DNA of 64,000 nt, taken from the NCBI GenBank assembly GCA_003255025.1, contig QANY01009110.1, positions 930,001-994,000 of the forward strand, written 5' to 3'. Position numbers and translations under genes: made by a program. Source of the DNA: Datisca glomerata (Eukaryota; Streptophyta; Magnoliopsida; Cucurbitales; Datiscaceae). The notes beneath the pieces were generated by a model that was not told the DNA's origin, ran no database searches, and saw only the letters and a program-made list of their open reading frames with translations. Within the stretch, counting starts at the first letter, position 1. The number at the start of each line of letters is the position of its first letter. This document shows, one piece after another, positions 53,353-64,000 of the stretch.

Positions 53353-55370
53353 TACAAATATTGATCTCTCTCCTTTTTGTAGTCGTACTTAGAGGTTGGA
53401 AATTATATCGACGTTTCCCTATATTTGTTGTGATAAACTCAGCATAACACAACTGTCAATTCAGATTAAGGTCCATTTCGTGCTTGGAGATGGCGTAAGA
53501 TAGTCATATTAAGTCTGAACTATTAATTAGAGGATTAGAAATTAGGGTTTTTCAGATAAAATGACCTTTTGAAAATGCATTTTAGAAAAATGGGTCAACA
53601 ATTTTTTTCCTGAGAATAAGACCTTGTTGGCTTGTGAAAGACTTTTTTACTCTTTTTTTGTAAAACAAGTCTCAGCTCCTAAAAATCTGAACAAATAGAA
53701 ATGAATAAGACAAAAACCACTTGCAAGATCAAGTAGGTTTTATAAGTACTTGCTCATATAGAGTAGTTTTTATATACTACTTGCTCAGGTCATGTTTACA
53801 AAATACTTGTTCTGAGCAAGTAATTTTATAATTCAGAATTAATAAAAATTCGTTAAGGTAAAAACTACTTTGTCTAAGCAAGTACTTTATATAAACTAGT
53901 TGGTCAAACAAAGTAGTTTTTATGAATCTGAACAAACAAAAATAAATAATGCAAACACTATTTACTAAGAGCAAGTAGTTTTTATGATTCTTAACAAACA
54001 AAAATTATAAAGATAAAAATTATTTGTTCATACCAAGTAGTTTTTAATGAGAAATACAAAAAATAATAATTTTATAGTGAAAATAAAATATGGGAATTCA
54101 TAATTTTAAAACTTTAGTCCATTTTTTATTTAACTTTTAAAACGGCCATTTAAAAAAACTAAGAAATTATTAATTATCATATGTAAACCAAACAGAAAGT
54201 CAACTTTGAAATCAATAATTTCAAAACTCCACTGCACCTCGAAATCCAGATAAAAATAGAGGCGTGTCTGATGCCAATGTCTACTTAAGCACTGTGCGAC
54301 GGCTGAAATACACTGTCAAGAGATATGCTAAAGAAGTCCACTCGGGTCAATTGAGATCAACGTGGACATGGTTCGACTTACATCAATTTAACTGAACCAT
54401 GTATGACTTAGAACTTATGGTAAATTTTTATGACATCTCTGGTAATTTATCTAAATAATAAAAAAATTCATGTGGTATAAAAGATAATAAATAAGTTTAT
54501 TCTGTTAAAAATTTGTTAAGTTAACTATGAAAATATAATATTATCTTTATAACTAATCTGAATCAACTATTTTTCTAACTCGAAATATAAGACAACCCTA
54601 GTTTGTTCGGGTTTAGGTGAATTATAGTTTGAATATTAAAAAAATTAGTTTTATCATTTTTATAATTAACGAAAGCAGATTGATTATAGTTTTTTAACTT
54701 ATCAAGATACGTCAATCTAATTGTGTCATATAAACTTATAATGCATCACAAATTATGTTAAATTATATTTTCCTTTAAAATTGGTTGTTATTTGATTAAT
54801 ACAATTCTAGTGGTAAATAAGTAGACTAACTTTAGATGTACTTACGTTGAAAAATCAATAAAGATACAAGTTTTATATTAAGATGTACCAATTTTAGGTT
54901 GGAAAATCAAAATCAAACACAGTTCTTCTCCTTACGGTTTCCACCACACTCATTTATCTTTCATTCTCTAAGAAAGGATTCAGTAAATAATGAGATCCGG
55001 GATCAATTTTATTTTTTTTTAAGAAAAAGCTTTTATGTTCTTCAAGAACTTTTTGCCTTTCGGCTGTAGAATTAAAATTGAACTTGCAGTTTTAAAAAAA
55101 TTGAACTTTCAATTGTTGTAAACGAAGGCATGAACCTGACTAGTTAAAGCAAAAAAGATATGGATGAATGATGCTGTTATATTATTCATACATTTAGAGA
55201 CAAAAGACTGCATACACATCGAGGGAACAAACTTAGGACAGTTATAGAAAAAGAAATATAGTTAAACTATTCCTGAAATACAATTATTCTAAATAATGAG
55301 ATTTACACAAAAAAGAATAAAATAGATTTACAATGAATATGAGAATAGAAAGGGGAGAGAATCATGAAGA
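53353..55370. other. AT-rich intergenic DNA
   Basis: At 53640-54060 a diverged ~85-110 bp motif repeats four to five times, with 'gcaagtagtttttat' and 'tgaacaaacaaaaataaat' as recurring blocks. The rest (54061-55370) shows no gene, RNA or transposon end that I can support. The 74-residue frame at 53777-54001 falls in the repeat. Confidence 0.6.
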
Positions 55371-55375
55371 TTTAA

Positions 55376-55770
55376 TTATCTTAATATGCCACGCAAGATG
55401 TGGCTTCCATCGGGAACACCAATCTCGGACCGGAGAAGGTGGAACTTTGATTTTGGCAAGTGGTTCGGTGAGAATACCATTGAGTTAATCATGTGTAGAG
55501 AATGAGAAACTTGAAGACAACCTGAAGCAACCTTTTCGCGAACAAAGTGATAGTCCAGGGCAATGTGCTTTATGCGAGGGTTAAACACCAGATTAACACA
55601 TAAATAAGTAACATCAAGGTTGCACAGAGAAGACGAGGAGATTAGGAAGCTTGCTACCAAGCTTAAGAAGTAAATTTTGAATCCAAGAGACTTCACAGCA
55701 ACGGAAGCAACCGATCGGTATTCAACTTCGGTAGAAGGACCAACTTCGATAGAAGGACGAGCAACAATAA
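55376..55770 (-). pseudogene. Copia RNase H fragment
   Basis: Minus strand: VEYRSVASVAVKSLGFKIYF, then LCNLDVTYLCVNLVFNPRIK, HIALDYHFVREKVASGCLQV, LPKSKFHLLRSEIGVPDGSH and ILRGILR to a stop. This is the end of a copia RNase H ('EAEYR...CDNxxATxL..NPVFHxRxKHIxxDxHFVR'), with CDN reading CNL, so the active-site Asp is lost. An 18-bp stretch 'acttcgatagaaggac' is tandemly duplicated just upstream (55726-55760). No LTR, integrase or RT accompanies it; it comes from a different copia group than C and E. Confidence 0.85.
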
Positions 55771-56302
55771 ATAAGTCTGTATAGGGGAGTGCATATTTAA
55801 GTAAATATTAAACTACTAGCATGTTTAAGTAAAAATAATAATAGGCTACAACTTGTAAACTGAGATAAGAACTATCATAATCTTTATAAAAAACATCATT
55901 TTCTTTTATTTTCGTAATAAAGTTTAATAGAAGTGCCAAGTAAACCGTAAGAATTTCAAGTTTGAATGAAAAATGCGAATGTAATTCATATGAGGCTTAG
56001 TTTGGCATAAAAAAATTAATTTTTTGTAAATTAATGTTCAATGTGCAAAATGATGACAGTTGAAGGTGTAAAAATATGTTTAACCCAATAAATAAATAGC
56101 TAGATAGACACTTTCTGTACTTTGATTAGTTTACAATCATTGCATTCCATTCATTAGTGAAATACGATTTTAAATTTTAGATATTAAAATGTCTTAAAAA
56201 AAAAACTCTTGCTGTTACAATAGCACAATCAACCTTCGCTCATTCATTCAGCCACTTGCACTCCTTCAATTACGAAAGACAGTTCTTTTATGGTTCAATC
56301 AT
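55771..56302. other. AT-rich DNA, no gene seen
   Basis: No supported feature was found. It may hold 3' flank of the copia relic. Confidence 0.4.
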
Positions 56303-56572
56303 TTGATGCATTTCTTCTTTAAGCTAGGTTCATCTTCAAAACAGGTTGCCCAGAGGCCACTACATTTGATACCCCCGCCACCGCCGCTGGCCTGCTACCA
56401 TCTCCGGGAACCAAAACCTCTTAGGCTTCTGGCCTGCTACCATCTCCGGAAACCAAAACCTCTTTGGCTTCTATCATCACCATCATCCACAAAAACCTCA
56501 TATGCCTTACACCACCATCATCACATTGAAAACGCCATGACAATCCCCATCCCACCCCCACCCTTACGGTGA
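56303..56572 (+). other. Possible Pro/His-rich short ORF, doubtful
   Basis: An 89-residue frame with proline runs and an HHHHH run. It contains a 42-bp direct duplication (56388-56429 and 56430-56471; 'ctggcctgctaccatctccg') that repeats LACYHLRKPKPL. No domain, signal peptide or neighbour supports a function. The duplication and low-complexity composition argue for chance. Confidence 0.2.
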
Positions 56573-57217
56573 GCACGACCATCAGTTGTAAAAGTTATGA
56601 TATGTCACCATTTAATTTTCCTAACTGCAAATGTACAGAAGTGCACAGTTCAATAACAGAATCTGGTTAAAATTACCTTTTTGAAAGAGTAATTGAGCCA
56701 ATGATTGGATTCTGTTTATTGAACACAGATTTCGCTAACTCTTATTGGATTGGCATGATATCAAGAAAAATAGAAGTGAACAACAAATTAGCATAGCTAT
56801 TCTCTCTACGCAAACTCATATTACAAGACTGTCTTACAAGGAAGCCTGCAGATTATTATGTCAAGTGACAGTATCCATAAATAGATGTAAAAGAAGATAC
56901 CCGAAAAAGAATATTAATCGTACAATCGATGTGAAAACAAAAAAAAAACTTAAACGCTTCCCGCTGGTGGCCAGGTGGGTTTCCTCTGTATTGAGATCAA
57001 ATCTCAACTCAAGTAATCTATCAGCGGATCTATGAGAATGGCTCACAAAGCTCCATTACTAGTTGATTGCCAATTGGCGTTGAGTTGAACACCTAGATTA
57101 TGATAAAGAGAGAAGGAATGAAAAACAAAAGCCTCTCTCACTCAACTTACATGAAATTGGAGAGCACATAAAAATCTCAAAGTTACAATAGACTTCAAAT
57201 CCAAAAATGCTGCCTCA
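56573..57217. other. 3' flank of the PPR gene
   Basis: No gene is seen. On the minus strand this is downstream of the PPR stop; candidates for poly(A) signals are AT-rich stretches at about 57110-57190. The frames at 56745-57035 and 56861-57046 oppose each other and have no domains. Confidence 0.45.
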
Positions 57218-59047
57218 TTAAGCTGTCAAGTTCAACTCTGCTTTACCTACTTCTTCCTCTTCGAGTTCCTTAACAGCTGTAATAAGGCCCCTCGTGATAC
57301 CGCTAAGATACAAGCCGTTCTCCTTCATGTCATCTAATAGCTTCTCTGCTGTCTTCCAATCTAAGGCCTTTAGGCAAAGAGACTGGATCAGCTTGTTGTA
57401 CTCATCTATATTCGGCTGGACACCAAAATTCTTCATCTCAGCCAACAAATGCAAAGCCTTGTCATACTCTTCGAGTTTACAGTACCCACGAATAAGTGTA
57501 TGGTAAGTTACGGGGCTCAACTTGCAATGCTTCTTCTTAGCTTCAGACAGGACTTCACAAGCCTCCTCCATTTGTCCACCCTTCACGAAACCACTTATGA
57601 TGACAGTGTATGTGTATACATCAGGCTTTAGTCCCCTACTCTCCATCAGCTTCATTAACTTCATGGCCTCTTCTAAATCCCCTGTCTTGGAGTAACCGTT
57701 GATGACTGTATTGAAAGCTGCATTTCCTGGAGGTGGACCGTCGGCGATCATCTTAGAAAGCAACTCTTTCGCCTCATTATTATTATTAATCATAGATAAA
57801 CCACGAAGGACGGATGAAAATGGCTTAATGGCATATTTCCTCAACTCCCCTGAGAAATCATCCAACATCTCTAGAGCAAGTTTTATAGTTTCATCTTTGC
57901 GACCGAGCGAGCTGACTAAGAAGTAAACCGACCAGCGAGGTGGATAACAGTTTCTCTCCTTCGCCAATGTATAAACCAAATGTGCATCCTTAGCTTTCTC
58001 TCCTTTACATAACCAGGATAAAATACTACCAACTCTCTCACTGTCTGGAAGGCTTCCAGCATCAAGCATCTTCTCACAAACAGACTGAGCCGAATAATAA
58101 ATTGAGCGTCTACAAAGTGCTTCTATTGTATAGTAGTATGTGTCTGCATTAGGTACACACCCAAAATCTCCCAACTTGTTGAACACCTCTAAAGCAGCCT
58201 TCCCTTTGCCAAGCTTCGAGAACAGAGCTATCAACTCGTTGAGTATCTGCGTATTCAATGAACCATTTTCCTTCTCACCAATTTCTTTAATCAAATCCCA
58301 CAAAGAATATGCATCTTTTCTCTTGAGCTCATTGCATATTGCGCAAACAAGAGCATCAACTACACGAGCAGTTACCTTGAACTCTGATTGGCTCTTCATT
58401 GCCCACCTGAAAAACCCAATCAAATTCTCACCCAAAATAAGTGGGGTTTCAAGAACTTTCACCACAAAATCTTCATGCAGAGTCAATCCCATATTATCAA
58501 GACTTGACTCAAAGGATCCATCAACTCTACTTTGAAGAAGTGACAACACACTCTCTAACTGCTCCACATCAATCTCATAAACCTCATCCTCTTCTCCACT
58601 ACCATGTGTAGAATCCTCCGCATGCGAATCACCAGTTCCCTCATGAATCCCATTCTCAGGGGAAAAACTATCAATCTGAGTATCAACATTTTCAGCTGAT
58701 GCCTCATCTAAAACCCCTGGAATCTCATATCCGGCGACTAAATCATCTATCTGTGTATTACTGTTTTCACCAAACTCCAACGATTCAGATGAAACGAAAC
58801 CATCTTCAGATGATTTAGTTATCTGAGACTCAAAATCACTACAGTTGGCGGAGTGGAGGGAGAAGAACCTCTGATTTAGGCAAATAGAGGATCCAGGGCT
58901 GAACATCCATGTAGACAAATGTTGTGATTGTACTATGTTAAGGGTTTTAGAGGAAGGTACCTTCAGGTTAGGGTTGTCGAGTGCAGATAAATTCCTTGCT
59001 ACATTTCTGCTCACAGAAGCTCTTGCAGACACAATTGACCTCCACAT
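57218..59047 (-). CDS. P-class pentatricopeptide repeat protein, mitochondrial-type
   Basis: 609 residues, uninterrupted, single exon. Residues 1-60 are rich in Arg, Ser and Ala with few acids (MWRSIVSARASVSRNVARNL), as in a mitochondrial presequence. Residues 75-165 are acidic and low in order. From about 265 to 582 there are eight to nine 35-residue PPR motifs, clearest at 441-475 (AFNTVINGYSKTGDLEEAMK), 476-510 (YTYTVIISGFVKGGQMEEAC), 512-546 (TYHTLIRGYCKLEEYDKALH) and 547-582. No E, DYW or SMR domain follows. P-class PPR proteins bind organelle RNA and act in its stability, processing or translation; the target here is unknown. Similarity in layout to Arabidopsis At3g02650 is my recollection and unchecked. 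The ATG at 59045-59047 is the first in frame and begins the presequence. Opposite-strand frames at 57294-58535 are shadows. Confidence 0.95.
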   Translation of the reverse strand: MWRSIVSARASVSRNVARNLSALDNPNLKVPSSKTLNIVQSQHLSTWMFSPGSSICLNQRFFSLHSANCSDFESQITKSSEDGFVSSESLEFGENSNTQIDDLVAGYEIPGVLDEASAENVDTQIDSFSPENGIHEGTGDSHAEDSTHGSGEEDEVYEIDVEQLESVLSLLQSRVDGSFESSLDNMGLTLHEDFVVKVLETPLILGENLIGFFRWAMKSQSEFKVTARVVDALVCAICNELKRKDAYSLWDLIKEIGEKENGSLNTQILNELIALFSKLGKGKAALEVFNKLGDFGCVPNADTYYYTIEALCRRSIYYSAQSVCEKMLDAGSLPDSERVGSILSWLCKGEKAKDAHLVYTLAKERNCYPPRWSVYFLVSSLGRKDETIKLALEMLDDFSGELRKYAIKPFSSVLRGLSMINNNNEAKELLSKMIADGPPPGNAAFNTVINGYSKTGDLEEAMKLMKLMESRGLKPDVYTYTVIISGFVKGGQMEEACEVLSEAKKKHCKLSPVTYHTLIRGYCKLEEYDKALHLLAEMKNFGVQPNIDEYNKLIQSLCLKALDWKTAEKLLDDMKENGLYLSGITRGLITAVKELEEEEVGKAELNLTA

Positions 59048-61245
59048 CCTCTCTTCTTTCTCTCCGAAGCTATGAGACCTCTGAAAGTCTGTTCCTTACC
59101 AAAAGGGCAAAAACCCTAAAATTTGCAGATGGATCCGTATGACCAAGTACCAAGCGGGTTCGTGGTCCGATTTATTGAACCAGGTTTCGGTTTACGGCCG
59201 ATTTTGTCACGCTAAACAGAGTATTTCTCTTTTGGAATGGTTAGTTTAAATTTTTAAGGGTTATTTAACCCTTATGAACCATGGTTAAATTAGAGAACAA
59301 GTCCACTGTAAGTACTATAGGAGAATAAGAAAAGAATAACCTAAAAATTAGTAAATTGCATAAATTGACGAGTTTACTAGTAGCCCGTCATGAGAGTTTA
59401 AAAAAATAATGAATTGACGAGAATACTCTTATTAACAAAAGAAAGTCCTAGTTCCCTCATGTCTTATTTCAGTGAAAAATCATGGAGAAACAAAACTCTT
59501 GCCCCAAGCTCTCTTAAGCGGGCTTAATCTCAAGATCCTATGAAAGGACATGTCCATTACAAATTTTAAAAAAAAATCATCACGATATATATGAAATTCA
59601 CAAAATATAAAAAATCGTGAAAGTCAAAACAAAATGTAAGTGTGCTTTTGGGCTTAATCTCAAGATCAAGTGTGCTTTTTATGAGAATTATGATCATTAT
59701 GAGTTATTTTTTAGTTGATTTCAGTTTTTTTTCTTCATGAAATTGACTTAATATACATATTTTACGAGTTAATAGTTTGTCCCTTTGTTTTGCTATGTTT
59801 TCTGGAGACATACCAGTGTGTTTTATATATTATGCAGGTTTTTCGTGCTTATGATTTGTTATGCAGTATATTAGTATATGCATTGAATATATTATTATAT
59901 ACTACATAATTACATACTATTTTGTTTGTCATCGTAACTTATTAATTGTTATTATTGTTTTTGTTACAAGATGTTTAAAAATTTATAGTTCATCTTTATG
60001 ATACATGTAGAGGAATGGAGAAATTACATTAAGTATAAATTGAAGTCATTGTTGGTTGTAAGATAAATCACATGATGCATTTTTAAGTAATTATAATAAT
60101 ATCTGTGGTCAAGTTTATTATGTCAATGAAAATGTCCAACATCAAATTTATTAGCAATGTTAAAATTTTCAATTATATATATTTATGTACGGATAATATA
60201 GTACCATATATGTACTTGTAGTATATAATCACATACCCATTACTTGAAAATATATACGAAATATTATACACATCATCATAAAATCAGTATCAGTTCTTAA
60301 AATCATTTCAAGCTATACTTTTATCCTAAAAGAATATCATTCATTGTAAAATTCATATATATCATCAGAAGTTTACTATCCATTACCGTATCAATAATAT
60401 TCATCATAATTTTTATAGAAACTATGAATACATAAATATATACTTCCACCGACTAACTTTTGCCCTGTAGTTTTTGCCCTAAAGTTGTACATAAATACAT
60501 ATTTTTTGCCCAAAAGTTGTACTTTCTCATAAGAATAAGGTTATAGACCCATGATCCTTTTGTCAAATATAATTTACTTTGCTTAGTAAAAAATGTTAGT
60601 CCTTAAATACATTTCGAGTAGTTCTACATCGACTAATTAATTTATCAAGTTTAAGTGATTAACTGTTGTGATCATCATTCATGAGGTAATTTATCAAATT
60701 ATTTTAATGAATTATAAAACATTGACCTATAAATAATTGATACATTACTTGGTTATTTAAAAATTTTGATCAATTACTTGGTTATTCTAAAATTATTCAT
60801 ACAATTTTAGTCACATCCACTTAACAATCTTTGAATAAGTGAAATTCTGACAATAACTCGAATTCTCCATTTTTATATTTTTTAAAATGTTTAATTTTAA
60901 AATTGACTGAATGACAAAAAAGTGATACGACTTTAAAAAATGGAAAGTAGCAAAATTAAGATTGCGTATGTGGATGAAATTGTTAACATGGAAGATGTAA
61001 ATTAAGTTTCATGAAAAAAAACTATATTACTCGTAGAATGTATTGAACTTTATTGTACTATATCTAATAGCACAGTCGAGTGTTTGGTGTTGTATCATTG
61101 AAAAAATTATATTTATTGTATATTGTTTGGTACGTGATATTCTTATATTGTAAAACTATTTGCTATTATTTAGTTCACATAGGTCAATTTAGAGCTTAAT
61201 AACATGTTATTTTTCATTTCTAACCACGAAGCAATTAAATATCAA
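59048..61245. other. 5' flank of the PPR gene and AT-rich intergenic DNA
   Basis: The first 100-200 bp presumably hold the PPR promoter and 5' UTR on the minus strand (CT/GA-rich 59048-59070). No clear TATA box was chosen. The rest is AT-rich with no gene seen; the 64-residue plus frame at 59715-59909 is hydrophobic, AT-driven and unsupported. Confidence 0.5.
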
Positions 61246-62730
61246 TCTATATCTATATCTATACATATACTATATTAAAATGAGTTTAAAGAGGAAAAAA
61301 ATTATTTATCTTTTCACCTTTTAAGCCCCTTAAAATACTATACAAATTAGGTATTTCACATATTTTTTTACATAATAAATTTTATAAATAATTCATAAAT
61401 TAAATATTTGTGTAATGTTGTGTAATTAGGAACATGAATATTCTTGAAGATTAACTTTGCATTCTTTTTATATACAATGAATCTTTATTTTTAGTTGATA
61501 ATGTGTTCATTAGTAATTTGTAGAGTTTATATTATATAAATTTATGTTATTATCAACGTGAAAATCATAAATAAATTTAGAGAAAGACATAATATATTTT
61601 CTAACAATTTATTATATAATCATTTTTTTAAAATGTGAAAAATTAATGAAAATAAAATCATTTTCTATAATATTCAAAAAAATAATGCTATATAGTATAT
61701 TTCAAGTATCAATCTAATTTTGAATTTAACATATCTTATTTTATGTGTATTGTGTTCGAGTACTAAAGCTTCTAATACATACAATATCTAAAATCTATAT
61801 TCGAACATTTCAAATGAATCACTGCATAATTAAGTTTATATATAACATGCAATGAACATTATTTGACAAGAGTCTTCTGTTATTTAACTATGGAGTGTCG
61901 TTGGTACGTTAATTGATTCAAGGTCTAATGTAAACTTAAGTTTGTAAATATTAAAATTGAGTACCTTTTCTTTTATTTTGTAGTAAAGAAAAAAATGAAT
62001 ATATTGAAGTTTTTCTGTATAGCTGGCAAATCAACAACGAAACTAAACTTATCACATGCAACGCACGTTCATATCTGTTAGCTATATTAAAATGTGCTTA
62101 AAATGGAGAAACTTCTAAATTCCTCTTTTACCCTTTAAACCTTTTTAAAATATCATTCAAATTAAATATTTCATTAATTTTTTATTTACTTGATTTAAAT
62201 AATAAATTTTAAACAATCGTTTACAAAATATCATTAATATATTTTTCAACAATCCATTAACATTTTAAATCATTTCTTAAAAATGTGACAAATTGATAAA
62301 ATAAAGTTATTTTTATATAACATTAAAAAAACAATGCTATATAGAATAATTTCACGCATCTCATTTTAATTTAAAACATCTTACTTTATATATACTATGG
62401 TCTAGCATCAAAACTTCTAATGTACATAATATCTATATTTTACATTCTAACATTTTTTAAATGAGTCACTAGACAACTCATTTTATATATAACGTGCAAT
62501 GTATATTGTTTGGAGAGGATTTCATGTTATTTAATCAGAGAATTTGATTGATATTTAATTTAATTCAATTAAAATAAAAATTTGATTTCATAAAACTTTA
62601 AAAATTAGTATATTTTCTTTTACTTTATGTAAAAGGAAAGCATAAATGTGCTTAAATTTTTTCTATGTTGTTAGTGAATTAACAAATAAAACTCGATCTA
62701 TTACATGCAACGCACCCACGTTTCTACTAG
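61246..62730 (+). mobile_element. Helitron-like non-autonomous element(s), tandem pair
   Basis: Two diverged copies (about 61246-62080 and 62081-62730) begin with 'ctatattaaaatg' plus 'ttaaa' and end with 'acatgcaacgcac'. The outer ends fit Helitron rules: TC at 61246 preceded by A, CTAG at 62727-62730 followed by T, and a short AACG/CGTT inverted repeat about 10 bases before the end (62709-62722). No Rep/helicase frame. AT-richness limits confidence. Confidence 0.35.
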
Positions 62731-62917
62731 TAATACAAAAAGTGCAATAATAATTTTATATTTTCAACCACAAAACAAATAATTTTTTCTAACAAGTCTT
62801 CTTTGACAATAACATTTGCAACTGCAGAGTTGCAGACACCACCCACCCAAAAGATAACACATTCACACTAGACAACATTTAAATAATACTGTCCATTTGT
62901 TTAGTACTAGTTTCGAC
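62731..62917. other. Spacer before the second hAT-type element
   Basis: No gene is seen. Bases 62910-62917 (GTTTCGAC) would be the left 8-bp target duplication. Confidence 0.4.
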
Positions 62918-64000
62918 TAGGGGTGTAAGTGGAACCGTAAAAATCGATCAAACCGAGCCGAACCAGGGTTGTTCGGTTGGTTTTTGTATATTGTGCGGTT
63001 CTTTGCGGTTTAAATTTGATTAAAATCTAACGGTTCGGTTTGGTTCTGTTCGGTCTGCGATTTTAGTTGAAAAACTACATCGAACCGCATATATATATAT
63101 ATATATATATNTATATATATATATATATAACGTGTGCATTTTTGGGTTTAGGTTTTAGAAACTCCACCTATATAAGCCTTCTCATTTTTCTAACCCTATT
63201 CCATGGCCGTCACTCTCTCTCTCTCTCTTCTCCTCTCTCTCTCTTTCGTCTACCCTAGCGCTACGCCTGAAAATTTCATCTTCCCTTGCGCGTCTGAACA
63301 TTTCATCTTCCCTAGCCCCACGCACACACATTTCTTCTTTCCGTAGATCGGCGAGCAACGGGCTAAGTTCAACCATTATATACAAGACGTTGAGCTACAT
63401 ATATTTCCTAGCTCAGATCTTTGATCTAGACATTGGGATCTTTATTTCGTAGTTTTGAAGCCGCACACCCTCCATCTTTCCCTAAAATCAGCAAGCAAAT
63501 GGCAAAGTTTGAGCATTTTATCTACTGGGTTGAGCTAATATGGCCTAGCTCAGATCTTCGTTCTAAACGGCGAGTTCTGTTTGTTCGTATTTTTCGCAGC
63601 ATCAAGTGTGATTGTTGAGGTTTTAGTTCGAGATTCCATATAAGGAGATTTTGAGTGTGTTTATTGAATTTTTTCTTGTTTTTCCAGTTCTGTTAGTTCA
63701 TTTGTGCTTTAGTTCTAAGTTTCATATAGTTTTTTCCGTGATGTAAGTTTTCTATGAAGTATATTCTTTCTGTAATTTGTAATTTCTTCAATATTTCCTT
63801 GTAGAAAACCTGTTTCTATTGCTTTCTTTGGCTAAATCTTCGAGTTTGGTAAAATCTTTATACTTTCTGCTTCTAGATCAATATGGTTTTTGTATTATGG
63901 GATGCATTTTTGTTGATTCTGTACCTTTTATCGGTCCGGTCGGTTGATGTCATTTTTATTGGTTTTTTACGGTTCGATCTGGTTCGATTGTTACATACTG
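62918..64000. mobile_element. Second hAT-type element, right end outside window
   Basis: It starts TAGGGGTGTAAGTGGAACCG, the same 8-base terminus as the element at 44151, followed by GGTTCGG-type subterminal repeats (62940-63060). Near the window end the inverse set begins (ATCGGTCCGGTCGGTTG, TACGGTTCGATCTGGTTCGA), so the right terminus should lie just outside. Inside are a (TA)n run, a CT-rich run and a diverged ~118-bp direct duplication (about 63326-63445 and 63472-63595). No transposase frame. Confidence 0.65.
63089..63129. repeat. (AT)n microsatellite with one N
   Basis: About 20 AT units with an N at 63111, inside the hAT-type element. Its length is uncertain. The plus-strand frame crossing it (63067-63258) is not meaningful. 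Confidence 0.95.

Noticed and set aside
57294..58535. Plus-strand frames opposite the PPR gene
   Set aside because: Shadows of the intact minus-strand PPR coding sequence.
63182..63385. 67-residue Arg/Glu-rich minus frame
   Set aside because: Arises from the CT/GA microsatellite inside the hAT-type element.

Overview
The window reads as nuclear DNA of a flowering plant, probably a dicot: AT-rich, intron-poor, packed with decayed LTR retrotransposons of plant Ty1/copia and Ty3/gypsy Tat type, plus plant hAT and possible Helitron relics. One clearly intact gene is present, an intronless mitochondrial-type pentatricopeptide repeat (PPR) gene on the minus strand at 57218-59047. Nearly all other coding signal is transposon-derived and broken by stops, frameshifts and deletions.

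Layout, left to right. 1-2605: two LTR fragments of copia family 'C' in opposite orientation. 2606-7217: truncated minus-strand copia element D (protease, gag, leader, initiator-Met primer-binding site, 1.88 kb LTR). 7454-9190: a ~0.6 kb unit repeated three times. 9445-28341: minus-strand Tat-type gypsy element G1, split by a complete copia element C (13264-22879, 2.2 kb LTRs, perfect ATATG target duplication). 28345-37691: minus-strand copia element E with two ~1.86 kb LTRs, whose downstream LTR is followed by a second primer-binding site and leader, as in a tandem LTR-internal-LTR-internal array. 37692-40892: non-coding DNA with short repeats. 40893-42724: plus-strand C-family LTR abutting a second Tat element G2 (42725-48143, plus strand), which carries a 1.2 kb hAT insertion. 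48780-53352: an internally deleted third gypsy element G3 with large minisatellite arrays. 53353-57217: AT-rich DNA with a copia RNase H relic. Then the PPR gene, non-coding AT-rich DNA, a Helitron-like pair (61246-62730), and the start of a second hAT-type element (62918 to the window end).

The most interesting observation is that G1 and G2 each carry, between integrase and the 3' LTR, an additional open reading frame on the strand opposite to pol. The two copies are homologous, look like the 'putative gypsy type transposon' proteins of plants with a coiled-coil C-terminal half, and share a short phase-0 intron at the same position (11743-11827 and 45875-45954). Because the gene is antisense to the genomic RNA, its intron is invisible to sense-strand splicing and can persist through retrotransposition. 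Both elements also have homologous ~56-61 bp tandem repeats between integrase and this gene.

Element boundaries were set from TG...CA termini, target duplications, primer-binding sites and comparison of copies within the window. Domain calls come from reading translations by eye; no database search was possible. Outer LTR boundaries of G1, G2 and G3 are approximate.
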